Source: an uncultured Acidimicrobiales bacterium (GTDB lineage Bacteria > Actinomycetota > Acidimicrobiia > Acidimicrobiales > SHLQ01). Taken from it: a stretch of DNA of 52,583 nt. This document shows, piece by piece, positions 1 through 7,517 of the stretch. The notes below the pieces were generated by a model, which did not search any database, had not been told where the DNA came from, and saw nothing but the letters and a program-made list of their open reading frames with translations. Location: the NCBI GenBank assembly GCA_938038815.1, contig CALHTF010000058.1:1-52583 (forward strand). The letters run 5' to 3'. A program made the translations under genes and the position numbers. Every line of letters begins with the position of its first letter. The first letter of the stretch is position 1.

Positions 1-639
1 GCCTGGGGCGACCCGCCGGGCGACCATTTGCCAGCCGACCACATTCATCGGCGGACTTTTCCCGAGGACACCCACGTCCTCGCGGGCGATCAACTCGCCG
101 ACACCGGGCTTCGGCGGCTGTACGAATCTGACCACCTCAGCTCGTTCTTGGCCGACGCCTTATCGATTCCTGAACTCCACCGGTTTGCCGACCCGTTCCA
201 GGACCTCAACGTCGTGAAGATTCGTGACGGTGGGCTCCACGCCTGGCACTACGACCTCTCCGACTTCGTCATCACCGTGCTCTTGCAAAAGCCCGACCTC
301 GGTGGCGAGTTCGAGTTCGCCCCGTTCATCCGAGGCGAGATCATCCCCGGGGTAGCCGGCGGCCGCGACGGCCGGGTGTGGGACGAACGGTACGACGACG
401 TGGAACGACTCTTCGCCGACCGGTGGCCGAGCCGCCAGACACTCGACCTCGACGCCGGCGACCTGGTGATGTTCAACGGCCTGCGCTCGATGCACCGAGT
501 TCGAGCCGTCTACGGCTCGACCAACCGCATGGTGGGCGTCCTCAGTTACGACACCAAACCAGGATTTACCTCAACCGACGCCATCAACGCCCGGTTGTAC
601 GGACCCAGGTGCGAGGCGGTTATACGCGAGGGTCGCTGA
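1..639 (+). CDS. Fe(II)/2-oxoglutarate-type oxygenase, 5' end cut by window
   Basis: The frame is open to the left edge, so this is the C-terminal part (212 residues) of a longer protein; the TTG at 28 is not needed as a start. Counted from that codon, H74-x-D76 (in AWHYDLSDF), H156 (SMHRV) and R167 (NRMVG) fit the HxD...H iron triad and the 2-oxoglutarate-binding Arg of the double-stranded beta-helix oxygenases. By family it would be a soluble enzyme hydroxylating or otherwise oxidising a small substrate with O2 and 2-oxoglutarate; the substrate is unknown. Its last 20 bases overlap the 3' end of the convergent UGSC selenoprotein gene. Confidence 0.7.
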   Translation, partial: AWGDPPGDHLPADHIHRRTFPEDTHVLAGDQLADTGLRRLYESDHLSSFLADALSIPELHRFADPFQDLNVVKIRDGGLHAWHYDLSDFVITVLLQKPDLGGEFEFAPFIRGEIIPGVAGGRDGRVWDERYDDVERLFADRWPSRQTLDLDAGDLVMFNGLRSMHRVRAVYGSTNRMVGVLSYDTKPGFTSTDAINARLYGPRCEAVIREGR

Positions 640-1396
640 TTCTTACCGTGTCGAGGTTTGGGGCATGGGGCTTGAGCTTGTCGAGCAGGATTGCTTCGAG
701 GTGCTCGGCGGGCATCACACACTCGCGGCATTCAGCGCTCTCGAGTACCAGGCTGAAGTTGGCGACCGCGTCATCGAAGGAGTCGAGCACTAGCTCTCCC
801 CCATCGGCGGCGACCAAAGCCTGCATCTCGGCGATCGCCGATGAAACGTCGGCGGGCTTGCTGGCCTGAGCTTCGGGGGCCGCACCGGTGAACAACCGTA
901 GGGTCTCAGCAACTGCAGCGTCGGCCCATGACACGATGGTCGAGTCGTCGGTTCCGCCGAGTGGGTGTGGGACCTCGAGTACCCGAAGGTCGGTGGCGTC
1001 GAGGCTCTGGGCGACCTGGTCGGTCAGGAGCCGGAACTTCGAGGTGGCGACGACCACCGTCGGGATTCCGGCAGATTCAAGATGTACGGCGTCATGGACA
1101 CTCCACGACGTGCAGCTTCCTCAATCGGCCGAGCCGGTCAGCACCAACTCGACCTCCTTAGTGAGTTTGCCCAGCACCTCGTCGGGGGCCGAGATGGCGG
1201 CGTTCTTCGACTCGACGATCGACACGATCGCCCCGTGGTCGGCGGCCAAGCGTTCGGCGATTCGACCCATCAACAGCCCGGCGTTGGGTTTGCGGTTGTC
1301 GAGAATTCCGATGCGCTTTCCAGCTAGTGACGGCAGCGCTTCGGCCTGGGTGGCGGGCGGATGCCCTACTCGGCCTTGTGGGTTGTAGATCTTCAT
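620..1396 (-). CDS. UGSC-family selenoprotein with in-frame UGA (Sec92)
   Basis: Reading through the TGA at 1121-1123 joins two open frames into a 258-residue protein: MKIYNPQGR... to LVLTGSAD-U-GSC-TSWSVHDAVHL and on to the stop at 620. U92-G-S-C95 is the motif that names the UGSC (seleno)protein family, and both sides of the UGA are coherent protein. Residues 26-60 (KRIGILDNRKPNAG...) and 80-120 (VELVLTGSAD, AGIPTVVVATSKF) look like an alpha/beta fold with the U-x-x-C pair at a strand end, as in thiol/selenol redox centres; this is inference. A SECIS-like hairpin lies at 1090-1110. The ATG at 1396 overlaps the stop of the upstream gene (ATGA), so the two are translationally coupled. The biochemical role of the family is unknown to me. 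A standard caller would report only 91 residues, or a separate protein from a GTG downstream of the UGA. Confidence 0.9.
1090..1110 (-). promoter_or_regulatory. Bacterial SECIS-like hairpin of the UGSC gene
   Basis: On the minus strand, 10 nt after the UGA, CGTCGTGGA pairs with TCCATGACG: nine base pairs, one of them G-U, around the triloop GTG. If the weak A-U closing pair opens, the loop is AGUGU. The apex starts 20 nt after the UGA, inside the 16-37 nt range described for bacterial SECIS elements, and carries the loop G bound by SelB. The hairpin lies within the coding sequence, as is normal in bacteria. Confidence 0.85.
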
Positions 1397-2451
1397 GAGT
1401 CCTCCCCTATCGCCAGCGTCACGCTCTTGGTCATGCCCCAACTTGGGATGACCGAGCTGTGTTTGCCGGCACCGCCAACCACGAACACCTTGATGTTGTT
1501 GGGGTGCTCGGTCATCGAAACGATGTCGTCGTCGCCGAGCGCGATCTGCCACGGCGCCCAGGCCAACAGGTTGAACGCTTGGCGGGCATCGCCGACTCGA
1601 ACCGTGGCCTTGTTGAACAGGTAACTGGCTACGTCGGCCCGCGACCAGCCGTGGTCGGCGCACAGCGAGGCGTGCTCGGGGCACAGTGCGACGAAGAACT
1701 CGCCTTGGCTGATCGGCGCGTTGTTCGAGCCCCACGAGACCATGGCCGAGGCGACCTTGTCGAGCACGCTGGCCGGATCGCTCGACTCCATATCGTGCAC
1801 GTTGTGGGGGGCTTCCCCGCAGTGGATGGTGATAGCCGAGGCAGCGTCGATGCCGGCGTCGGTGGCGTAACTACCCCACGGCGACTCTTCGACATTTTCG
1901 GCAACGCAGTACGAGTACTTGGCTGGGCCACCTTGGGTCGACACATCGCCAGGGCCAGGGACCGCGCCGGCAATGTGTAAGAGAATCAGTCGCAGCGCTC
2001 GGCCGGTCGCGGCGTTGGCTCGGTTACCCGGACCAAAGGCACCGATGCCGGCGTTGTACTCGCCATCGACGGCGGCTTGGCCGTGCACGATGAGCAGTGG
2101 TGCAACCGGGTGAGTCGTAGCGTTGACCCCCCGCAGGTTGAGTTCGGGCTTGTCGAGTGCTCGGACGGCAGCAACAAGGACTGGAAGGTGGGCTGGCCTG
2201 CATCCGGCGAGCACGGCGTTGACGGCGATCATCCGTCGGGTCGCCTCGCCAAACCTTGGGGGCAAGGTGGCGATCACTTCGTCGGGATTCGCGGTGTCAC
2301 CCAACATGGCGGCGACCCGTTCTTCGGTCGGGGCGACCAGCGGCAAGCCATCGCCCCAGCCGCGCTCGGCATACGCCGCCAGCACAACCTCTGGGTCGTC
2401 GCTGGCCACGTCGACCATCTCGGGGAGATCAGACTCGGTCGTCGCTTCCAT
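1393..2451 (-). CDS. Conserved protein coupled to the UGSC selenoprotein
   Basis: 352 residues from the ATG at 2451, with the stop overlapping the UGSC start by 4 nt. That start is chosen because TAGGGT (2460-2465) lies 8 nt before it; an ATG at 2457 is in frame but only 2 nt from that box. No named domain is recognised. Visible blocks are RGWGDGLPLVAPTEERV (about residue 30), the central THPVAPLLIV and GPGNRANAATGRALRL, then YSYCVAENVEESPWG and HCGEAPHNVH. I recall proteins with the WGDGLP and ESPW blocks beside UGSC genes in other bacteria, which suggests a conserved pair. Several Cys and His residues could bind metal or receive electrons from the selenol. Function unknown; likely cytoplasmic, as no signal peptide or membrane segment is visible. 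Confidence 0.85.
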   Translation of the reverse strand: MEATTESDLPEMVDVASDDPEVVLAAYAERGWGDGLPLVAPTEERVAAMLGDTANPDEVIATLPPRFGEATRRMIAVNAVLAGCRPAHLPVLVAAVRALDKPELNLRGVNATTHPVAPLLIVHGQAAVDGEYNAGIGAFGPGNRANAATGRALRLILLHIAGAVPGPGDVSTQGGPAKYSYCVAENVEESPWGSYATDAGIDAASAITIHCGEAPHNVHDMESSDPASVLDKVASAMVSWGSNNAPISQGEFFVALCPEHASLCADHGWSRADVASYLFNKATVRVGDARQAFNLLAWAPWQIALGDDDIVSMTEHPNNIKVFVVGGAGKHSSVIPSWGMTKSVTLAIGEDS

Positions 2452-2459
2452 CACCATCA

Positions 2460-2465
2460 ACCCTA
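2460..2465 (-). promoter_or_regulatory. -10 box TAGGGT of the UGSC operon
   Basis: TAGGGT on the minus strand, 8 nt before the ATG at 2451, fits a leaderless promoter. It faces the divergent promoter at 2537-2542. Confidence 0.5.
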
Positions 2466-2536
2466 AGACCAACCCGAACCAGGAGCGAAAACCGCGCCTA
2501 TAGCCACGACTATCGCTCCCGGTTCGTGGGGTTGGG

Positions 2537-2542
2537 TACTGT
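2537..2542 (+). promoter_or_regulatory. -10 box TACTGT, leaderless
   Basis: TACTGT lies 7 nt before the GTG at 2550, with no Shine-Dalgarno sequence, so the transcript probably begins at or next to the start codon. Confidence 0.45.
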
Positions 2543-2549
2543 CGGCGTT

Positions 2550-3404
2550 GTGTCCGGCCTGATCGATACTCATACTCACGCGGTTTCGCCCGACGCCGAT
2601 CGATTTCCGCAGCGGGCGGCGTCACTGCCCAACGGCGCCTGGTGGACCAACGGCGATGTCTCGATCGAAGGACTCGCCGCTGCGGTCGAAGCAAGCAGTG
2701 TTGACGGCGTGGTGCTCGTGCAGGCCGCCGGACCGTACGGCGACGACAACTCGTACCTGGTTGAAGCTGTGGCGGACCAGGCGGTGTTCGCCGGGGTATG
2801 CATCGTCGACCCCGTAGCACCCGGAGCGACCGATCGGCTCCGAACTCTGGCCGACAACTCGCGCATCGACGGCATTCGCCTGTTCCACGTTCCGACACCC
2901 GCCAACCCGTGGCTGGCTTCGACCGCGGCCAACGAGCTGCTCGACCTAGCGGCCGAACTCGGCCTCACCGTTACGGTTTGCTGCATGGCCGACGCCCTGA
3001 GTGACCTTGGCCGCCAACTCAGCCGTCGTCCCGACCTCGCCGTGGTGCTCGACCACTGCGGCTTCGCCGACTTCTCCGGCACCGCTCCGTACCCCGAAGC
3101 GCAGCCGCTCTGGAATCTCGCCCGATACGAACAGCTGCATGTGAAGTTCACGCCGACCCTCGCACGGCACGACTCGGCCGACCCTGTCGTGCTGGCCGAG
3201 CAGCTCGTCACCCGGTTCGGCGGCGGACGAATCGTGTGGGGCAGCGACTGGCCCCAACATCGCGAAACTTCCACCTACGGCGAACAGGTCGACCTCGTGC
3301 AGTCGTGGTTCGCCGGGTGCGACGCCGATGTTCGATCTGCCATCGGTGGCCAAAACGCACTACGCCTATGGCCACGGTCGTGGCCGCACCTACTGAACCC
3401 CTAA
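2550..3404 (+). CDS. Amidohydrolase (amidohydrolase_2 / TIM-barrel hydrolase)
   Basis: 284 residues starting with GTG at 2550; the first metal motif H8-x-H10 (LIDTHTH) follows at once, as usual in this family. H169 (VVLDHCG) and D233 (VWGSDWPQH) supply the later His and catalytic Asp. The family contains metal-dependent lactonases, dicarboxylate hydrolases and decarboxylases of catabolic pathways; a 2-pyrone or lactone hydrolase is plausible. First gene of a three-gene operon with a 2-hydroxyacid dehydrogenase (11 nt downstream) and a second amidohydrolase, divergent from the UGSC operon. The open frame extends upstream, but that part is not family-like. Confidence 0.85.
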   Translation: MSGLIDTHTHAVSPDADRFPQRAASLPNGAWWTNGDVSIEGLAAAVEASSVDGVVLVQAAGPYGDDNSYLVEAVADQAVFAGVCIVDPVAPGATDRLRTLADNSRIDGIRLFHVPTPANPWLASTAANELLDLAAELGLTVTVCCMADALSDLGRQLSRRPDLAVVLDHCGFADFSGTAPYPEAQPLWNLARYEQLHVKFTPTLARHDSADPVVLAEQLVTRFGGGRIVWGSDWPQHRETSTYGEQVDLVQSWFAGCDADVRSAIGGQNALRLWPRSWPHLLNP

Positions 3405-3415
3405 GGCAGGAACCT

Positions 3416-4462
3416 ATGGAGATCCCAGATCCGCTCGTCGTTGCCATCTGCTACCCGAGCTGGTGGTGGAACGAACCGGGTGCATTCGAGGCGGCGGTCG
3501 CCGAGCTTGAAGCACTTGGGTCCGTTGAGGTCCTCGAACTGCCCTACGAAGAGGAACACGAGCGACGGGCCGGCCGAGGCGCCGACCCGACCCGTGACTG
3601 GGCCGCCGACCAACCCGAGATGTCGGCCGAAACACTCGGCGGGTTCAGCCGGATCCATGTTGCTTTAGCGCTCGACATTCCGGTTGGCGTCACCAGCCTG
3701 GCCCCGAACCTGCGGTGGGTTCAGGCGTTCGGTGCTGGCTCGGACCAATTCGTTTCGTGCGGCTTCGACGAGGCCGGGGTGATTCTCACCAACAGTTCGG
3801 GCAGCAACGCCGTGGGCATCGCCGAGTTTGCGATGGGCCGAGTGATCGAGCACGCCAAGCGGTTCCCGTACACGCGCGACCTCCAGCGGGAACGCAACTG
3901 GCAGACCACCTTTGGTAGCGAGCTCGCGGGCACCACCCTCGGCCTCATCGGGTTCGGAAACATCTGCTCGGAGATCGCCCCGCGGGCTCGGGCGTTTGGG
4001 ATGCGGGTCGAAGCGTGCCGCGGGTCGGCCAAACCGGGCGACACCCACGAGCTCATCGACACCGTGTGGCCGGCCGCCCAGCTACACGAAATGCTCGCCA
4101 ACTGCGACAACGTGATCGCCGCCGTACCCAACACCCCGGCGACCGAACAAATGATGAACGCCGCGGCCTTCGCAGCGATGAAGCCCGGCTCGTTCTTTGT
4201 GAACGTGGGTCGGGGCACCTTGGTCGACGAACCCGCCTTGGTCGCTGCGCTGGGGTCCGGACACCTCAGTGGTGCGGCACTCGACGTCGCCAGCACCGAG
4301 CCCCTGGTCGACGACAGCCCCATCTGGACCGCACCCAATCTGTCGATGTCGTTCCACAACGCGGCCGTGCCCGCCGCCATGTTTGGCAACGTGCACAAAA
4401 TATTCGCCGAGAACGTCGCCCACTTTTTGTCCGGCGAACCACTTCGCAACTTGGTGACCTAA
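3416..4462 (+). CDS. D-isomer-specific 2-hydroxyacid dehydrogenase
   Basis: 348 residues from the ATG at 3416, preceded by AGGCAGGA. The nucleotide-binding segment reads LGLIGFGNICSE, so the last Gly of the usual GxGxxG is Cys. The catalytic triad of the family is in place: R266 (NVGRGTLVDE), E295 (ASTEPL) and H314 (MSFHNAA). It would interconvert a 2-hydroxy acid and the 2-oxo acid with NAD(P)H; the substrate is unknown. The N-terminal 100 residues are diverged from phosphoglycerate dehydrogenase-type members. Its place between two amidohydrolases suggests it acts on an acid released by hydrolysis. Confidence 0.88.
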   Translation: MEIPDPLVVAICYPSWWWNEPGAFEAAVAELEALGSVEVLELPYEEEHERRAGRGADPTRDWAADQPEMSAETLGGFSRIHVALALDIPVGVTSLAPNLRWVQAFGAGSDQFVSCGFDEAGVILTNSSGSNAVGIAEFAMGRVIEHAKRFPYTRDLQRERNWQTTFGSELAGTTLGLIGFGNICSEIAPRARAFGMRVEACRGSAKPGDTHELIDTVWPAAQLHEMLANCDNVIAAVPNTPATEQMMNAAAFAAMKPGSFFVNVGRGTLVDEPALVAALGSGHLSGAALDVASTEPLVDDSPIWTAPNLSMSFHNAAVPAAMFGNVHKIFAENVAHFLSGEPLRNLVT

Positions 4463-4478
4463 CGGAGATAATGAACCT

Positions 4479-5708
4479 ATGGCCGAGAACGTGACCCCAG
4501 AAGAAGCCGACCTCCCGCTGATCATTTCGGTCGACGACCACATCATGGAGCCCAAGGATCTCTGGCAGACCGAACTCCCGCCATCGATGCGGGCCCAGGG
4601 TCCGCGGGTCGAACAAGACAAGGTCCTGCTCGAGTTCAAGGGCGGCCACTACGGGTTCACCCGAGGCGCAAAAGAAGGCCAGATGTGCGACATCTGGATG
4701 TTCGAAGACGCCGAGATTCCCACCGGCCTGTTGCACGGCCCGGCCGGAATCCCCCGCGAAGAGCAACGCAACGTCGCCGCCACCTACGAGGACTTGCGGC
4801 CCGGCACCTACGACCAAACGGCCCGCCTCGAAGATATGACCCTCAACCATGTCGAAGCGGCCATCAACTACCCCAACGTCTTCCCCCGGTTCTGCGGCCA
4901 AGGGTTCCTCGAACGCTCCGACAAAGACCTCGCTCTCGCCTGCCTGCAGATCTACAACGACTGGATGATCGACGAGTGGGGCGGCGGCGCCGGTAAAGGT
5001 CGTCTCATTCCGCTCACCCTGATCCCACTGTGGGATCAAGAACTCGCCGCCGCCGAGGTCCGCCGGTGTGCCGACAAGGGCAGCTTCGCTATCGCATTCT
5101 CGGAGAACCCGTCGAAGCTGGGCTGCTCCACCATGTACTCGGGTGACTGGGACGTCGTGTGGCAGGCCTGCGAAGAGACCGAAACCACCGTGTCGATGCA
5201 CATTGGTTCGTCGTCGTCGATGCCTACCACCTCGCCCGACGCACCTCTCGCCGCCTCGATGTCGTTGTACGCGCAAAACGCCGAAGCCTCGTTGGTCGAC
5301 TGGGTGTTCTCGGGCTCGCTGCAACGGTTCCCCGACATCAAGATCGCCTACGCCGAGAGCCAGGTCGGCTGGATGCCGTTCCAGTTCGAGCGCATGGACT
5401 CGGTGTTCAAAGAAGGCCGAGGCGGCGTCGGCGGATCCGGACCCTTGCCGAGCGAAATCGTGCAAGGCCGAGTGTTCGGTTGCATCTTCGATGACGTGGT
5501 GGGTCTGCGCCAGCGCGACCAGGTGGGTGTCGATCAGATCCTGTTCGAAACCGACTACCCGCACTCCGACGGCACCTTCCCGCACTCCCGCAAGGTCGCC
5601 CACAGCATGTTCGTCGAGGTCGGCATGGACACCGACGAGTGCTACAAGGTGCTCCGCGGAAACGCCATCAACGCCTACGGCCTAGAACGCTTCGGGATAA
5701 GTGAGTAG
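4479..5708 (+). CDS. Amidohydrolase family protein
   Basis: 409 residues, ATG at 4479 with GGAG about 12 nt upstream. The N-terminal metal motif is VDDHIMEP (D20-H21) and the C-terminal one FETDYPHSDGTFPHS, typical of the large actinobacterial amidohydrolase_2 subgroup related to ACMSD-type decarboxylases and hydrolases. The internal MHIGSSSSMP and AYAESQVGWMPF blocks are characteristic of the same subgroup. Third gene of the operon beginning at 2550. Paralogues occur at 19191 and 48951. Substrate unknown. Confidence 0.85.
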   Translation: MAENVTPEEADLPLIISVDDHIMEPKDLWQTELPPSMRAQGPRVEQDKVLLEFKGGHYGFTRGAKEGQMCDIWMFEDAEIPTGLLHGPAGIPREEQRNVAATYEDLRPGTYDQTARLEDMTLNHVEAAINYPNVFPRFCGQGFLERSDKDLALACLQIYNDWMIDEWGGGAGKGRLIPLTLIPLWDQELAAAEVRRCADKGSFAIAFSENPSKLGCSTMYSGDWDVVWQACEETETTVSMHIGSSSSMPTTSPDAPLAASMSLYAQNAEASLVDWVFSGSLQRFPDIKIAYAESQVGWMPFQFERMDSVFKEGRGGVGGSGPLPSEIVQGRVFGCIFDDVVGLRQRDQVGVDQILFETDYPHSDGTFPHSRKVAHSMFVEVGMDTDECYKVLRGNAINAYGLERFGISE

Positions 5709-5716
5709 CGGCAGAG

Positions 5717-6529
5717 TCAGGGTTTAGGTTTTAGGTTGGCGGGGCGGGTTCTGGAGAGGAAGGCTCCTGCGTCGGCGAGGATGAACTGGCCGGTCATGCA
5801 GCGGGCGAGGTCGCTGCTGAGGAAGGTGGCGAGGCGGGCGAGTTCGTCGTGCTCGACCATCTTTCGTAGCGGGGTCGACTCGGCGATCTGCGCCATCCGT
5901 TCGTCGTCGAACGCCGCCGCCACGTCTTCGGTCAAGGTCGTGCCGGGCGCCATGGCCAACACTCGGATCCCCTCGGGTCCGAGCTCGACCGCCATTGAGG
6001 TCACGAGGTGGTTTACCGCCGCCTTCGCTGCCGCATAGATCGAGTTATAGGGCGACGGCCGAGTCGTTTCACCCGAGGTCACGAACAGGATCACTCCCCC
6101 ATTGCCGCCCGCGCCCGTGCGCATCACCTCGGCCTCGGCCCGGCCGCACAAGGCGGCGAGGGTGAAGTTCTGGTCGGTGATGTCGCGCCAGTCGTCGCCC
6201 CGGTACTCGACGAACGGTTTCGGTCGCCGGCCTTTGGGGATCATGCCGATGTTGTTCACCGCAATGTCGAGGCCGCCCAACTCGGCGACGGTCGTCGCCA
6301 CCATGGCGTCGATCGCTTCGTCGTCTCGACAATCGGCGATCACGGCGATCGCCCGGCCACTCTCGGCCTCGATTTCGGCTACTACTGCTTCGGCGTGGTC
6401 GGCCCGCAAGTCGTTCACCGCTACCGCCGCGCCGGCTCGGGCCAACCACAAGGCGATCTCGCGGCCGATTCCGGCACCGGCACCCGTGACCAATGCGACC
6501 TTGCCTTGATGATCGATGCTGATCGCCAC
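5717..6529 (-). CDS. Short-chain dehydrogenase/reductase
   Basis: 270 residues from GTG at 6529, chosen because AGAGGGGAC stands 6-7 nt upstream and the Rossmann motif TGAGAGIG (residues 15-22) then sits at the normal depth. NNIG, the catalytic Ser in VTSGETT and the Y-x-x-x-K of YAAAKAA are present, so it should be an active NAD(P)-dependent oxidoreductase. The C-terminus (GQFILADAGAF) matches the usual end of the classical SDR fold. It converges on the amidohydrolase ending at 5708. Substrate not predictable. Confidence 0.88.
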   Translation of the reverse strand: MAISIDHQGKVALVTGAGAGIGREIALWLARAGAAVAVNDLRADHAEAVVAEIEAESGRAIAVIADCRDDEAIDAMVATTVAELGGLDIAVNNIGMIPKGRRPKPFVEYRGDDWRDITDQNFTLAALCGRAEAEVMRTGAGGNGGVILFVTSGETTRPSPYNSIYAAAKAAVNHLVTSMAVELGPEGIRVLAMAPGTTLTEDVAAAFDDERMAQIAESTPLRKMVEHDELARLATFLSSDLARCMTGQFILADAGAFLSRTRPANLKPKP

Positions 6530-6613
6530 CGTCAGTCCCCTCTTGTTGTTGCCTGAAGCTCCGGCTGATAAGCCAGACAGCGATTCTGCCTCACGAAAGG
6601 CCCAGCATCCGAA

Positions 6614-7447
6614 ATGCAACGCGACCAGCTGTACCCGTGTCTGTCGACCATCTTCACCGATCCGTACTCGGTCACCCCCGACGACTTCGACCAAGGGCTG
6701 GCCGCCTTCGCCGCTGCAGGCAGCGACGGCGTATCGCTGTGGTCGTTGCATCACATGCTGGTCGGCAACGACGCCACCGCAATCGCCGCCCAGATCGCGG
6801 GCCACGGGCTCAGCGTTTCGTGCATCGAGGCGATCTACGCCTGGGCCAACGCCGACTCGAGCGACGCGGCACTCGAACACGCCGAACCGTCTATCCAGAT
6901 GTGCGCCGACTACGGCGCCTCGACGCTGGTTGCTGTGGTGCTCGAACCAGAGCTCGCCGATGCTGACGCCACGGTGGCCAACCTGGCGGCCGTCGCCGAC
7001 CGGGCTGGCGAAGCAAACGTGTCGATCGCCATCGAGTTCCTACCGTGGACCGCCATCGCCGACCTCGCCACCTGCTGGGACATCGTGCAGCGAGCCGACC
7101 GCGACAACGCCGGCATCCTCGTCGACTCGTGGCACTGGCATCACCAACCCGGTGGCCCGAACGCCGACTTGTTGGCCTCGATCCCTGGCGAGGCGATCAA
7201 GTTGTTCCAGCTCTGCGACGCCGAGGCCGACCCCACCGACGACATGATGACCGCCGCCACCACCCGCCGCCCTCTCCCCGGCCAGGGGGTGGTCAACCAT
7301 GAAGAGCTGTTCGATGTGTTCCGCCAGATTGGCGCCGACCCGGTGGTGTCCAACGAAGTGTTCAACACCGAACTCCTCACCCAAGGTATGACCGAAGCCG
7401 CCCAACAGATCAACGACGCCAGCCGAGCAACCCTCAGCACCTGGTAG
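6614..7447 (+). CDS. Sugar phosphate isomerase/epimerase-like TIM barrel
   Basis: 277 residues. The segments SIAIEFLPW (E at the metal site), ILVDSWHWH and FQLCDAEAD follow the order of metal ligands in the xylose isomerase-like / AP endonuclease 2 barrel family (IolE/Hyi type). The family isomerises or dehydrates sugars, inosose or hydroxypyruvate. It is divergent from the SDR at 5717-6529 and shares an 84-bp upstream region with it. No strong ribosome binding site is visible. Downstream is a strong bidirectional hairpin. Substrate unknown. Confidence 0.8.
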   Translation: MQRDQLYPCLSTIFTDPYSVTPDDFDQGLAAFAAAGSDGVSLWSLHHMLVGNDATAIAAQIAGHGLSVSCIEAIYAWANADSSDAALEHAEPSIQMCADYGASTLVAVVLEPELADADATVANLAAVADRAGEANVSIAIEFLPWTAIADLATCWDIVQRADRDNAGILVDSWHWHHQPGGPNADLLASIPGEAIKLFQLCDAEADPTDDMMTAATTRRPLPGQGVVNHEELFDVFRQIGADPVVSNEVFNTELLTQGMTEAAQQINDASRATLSTW

Positions 7448-7459
7448 ACCCGAAAACCA

Positions 7460-7513
7460 CCGAACTGGGGATGAAACTTGTACCTATAGGTACGCGTTCT
7501 GTCCCCAGTTCGG
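7460..7513. terminator. Bidirectional hairpin terminator with nested palindrome
   Basis: CCGAACTGGGGA (7460-7471) pairs perfectly with TCCCCAGTTCGG (7502-7513). The 30-nt loop contains the 14-nt perfect palindrome GTACCTATAGGTAC (7480-7493). Short T-rich tails follow on both strands. It lies between convergent genes ending at 7447 and 7518. Confidence 0.75.
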
Positions 7514-7517
7514 GCTT

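Noticed and set aside
620..1057. A separate 145-residue gene starting at GTG
   Set aside because: It is the part of the UGSC protein after the UGA. The GSC motif and following residues lie upstream of that GTG, in the same frame as the first part.
4266..5603. Minus-strand open frame of 445 codons opposite the dehydrogenase and second amidohydrolase
   Set aside because: Antisense of genes with complete catalytic motifs; the translation has the composition of a GC-rich shadow frame.
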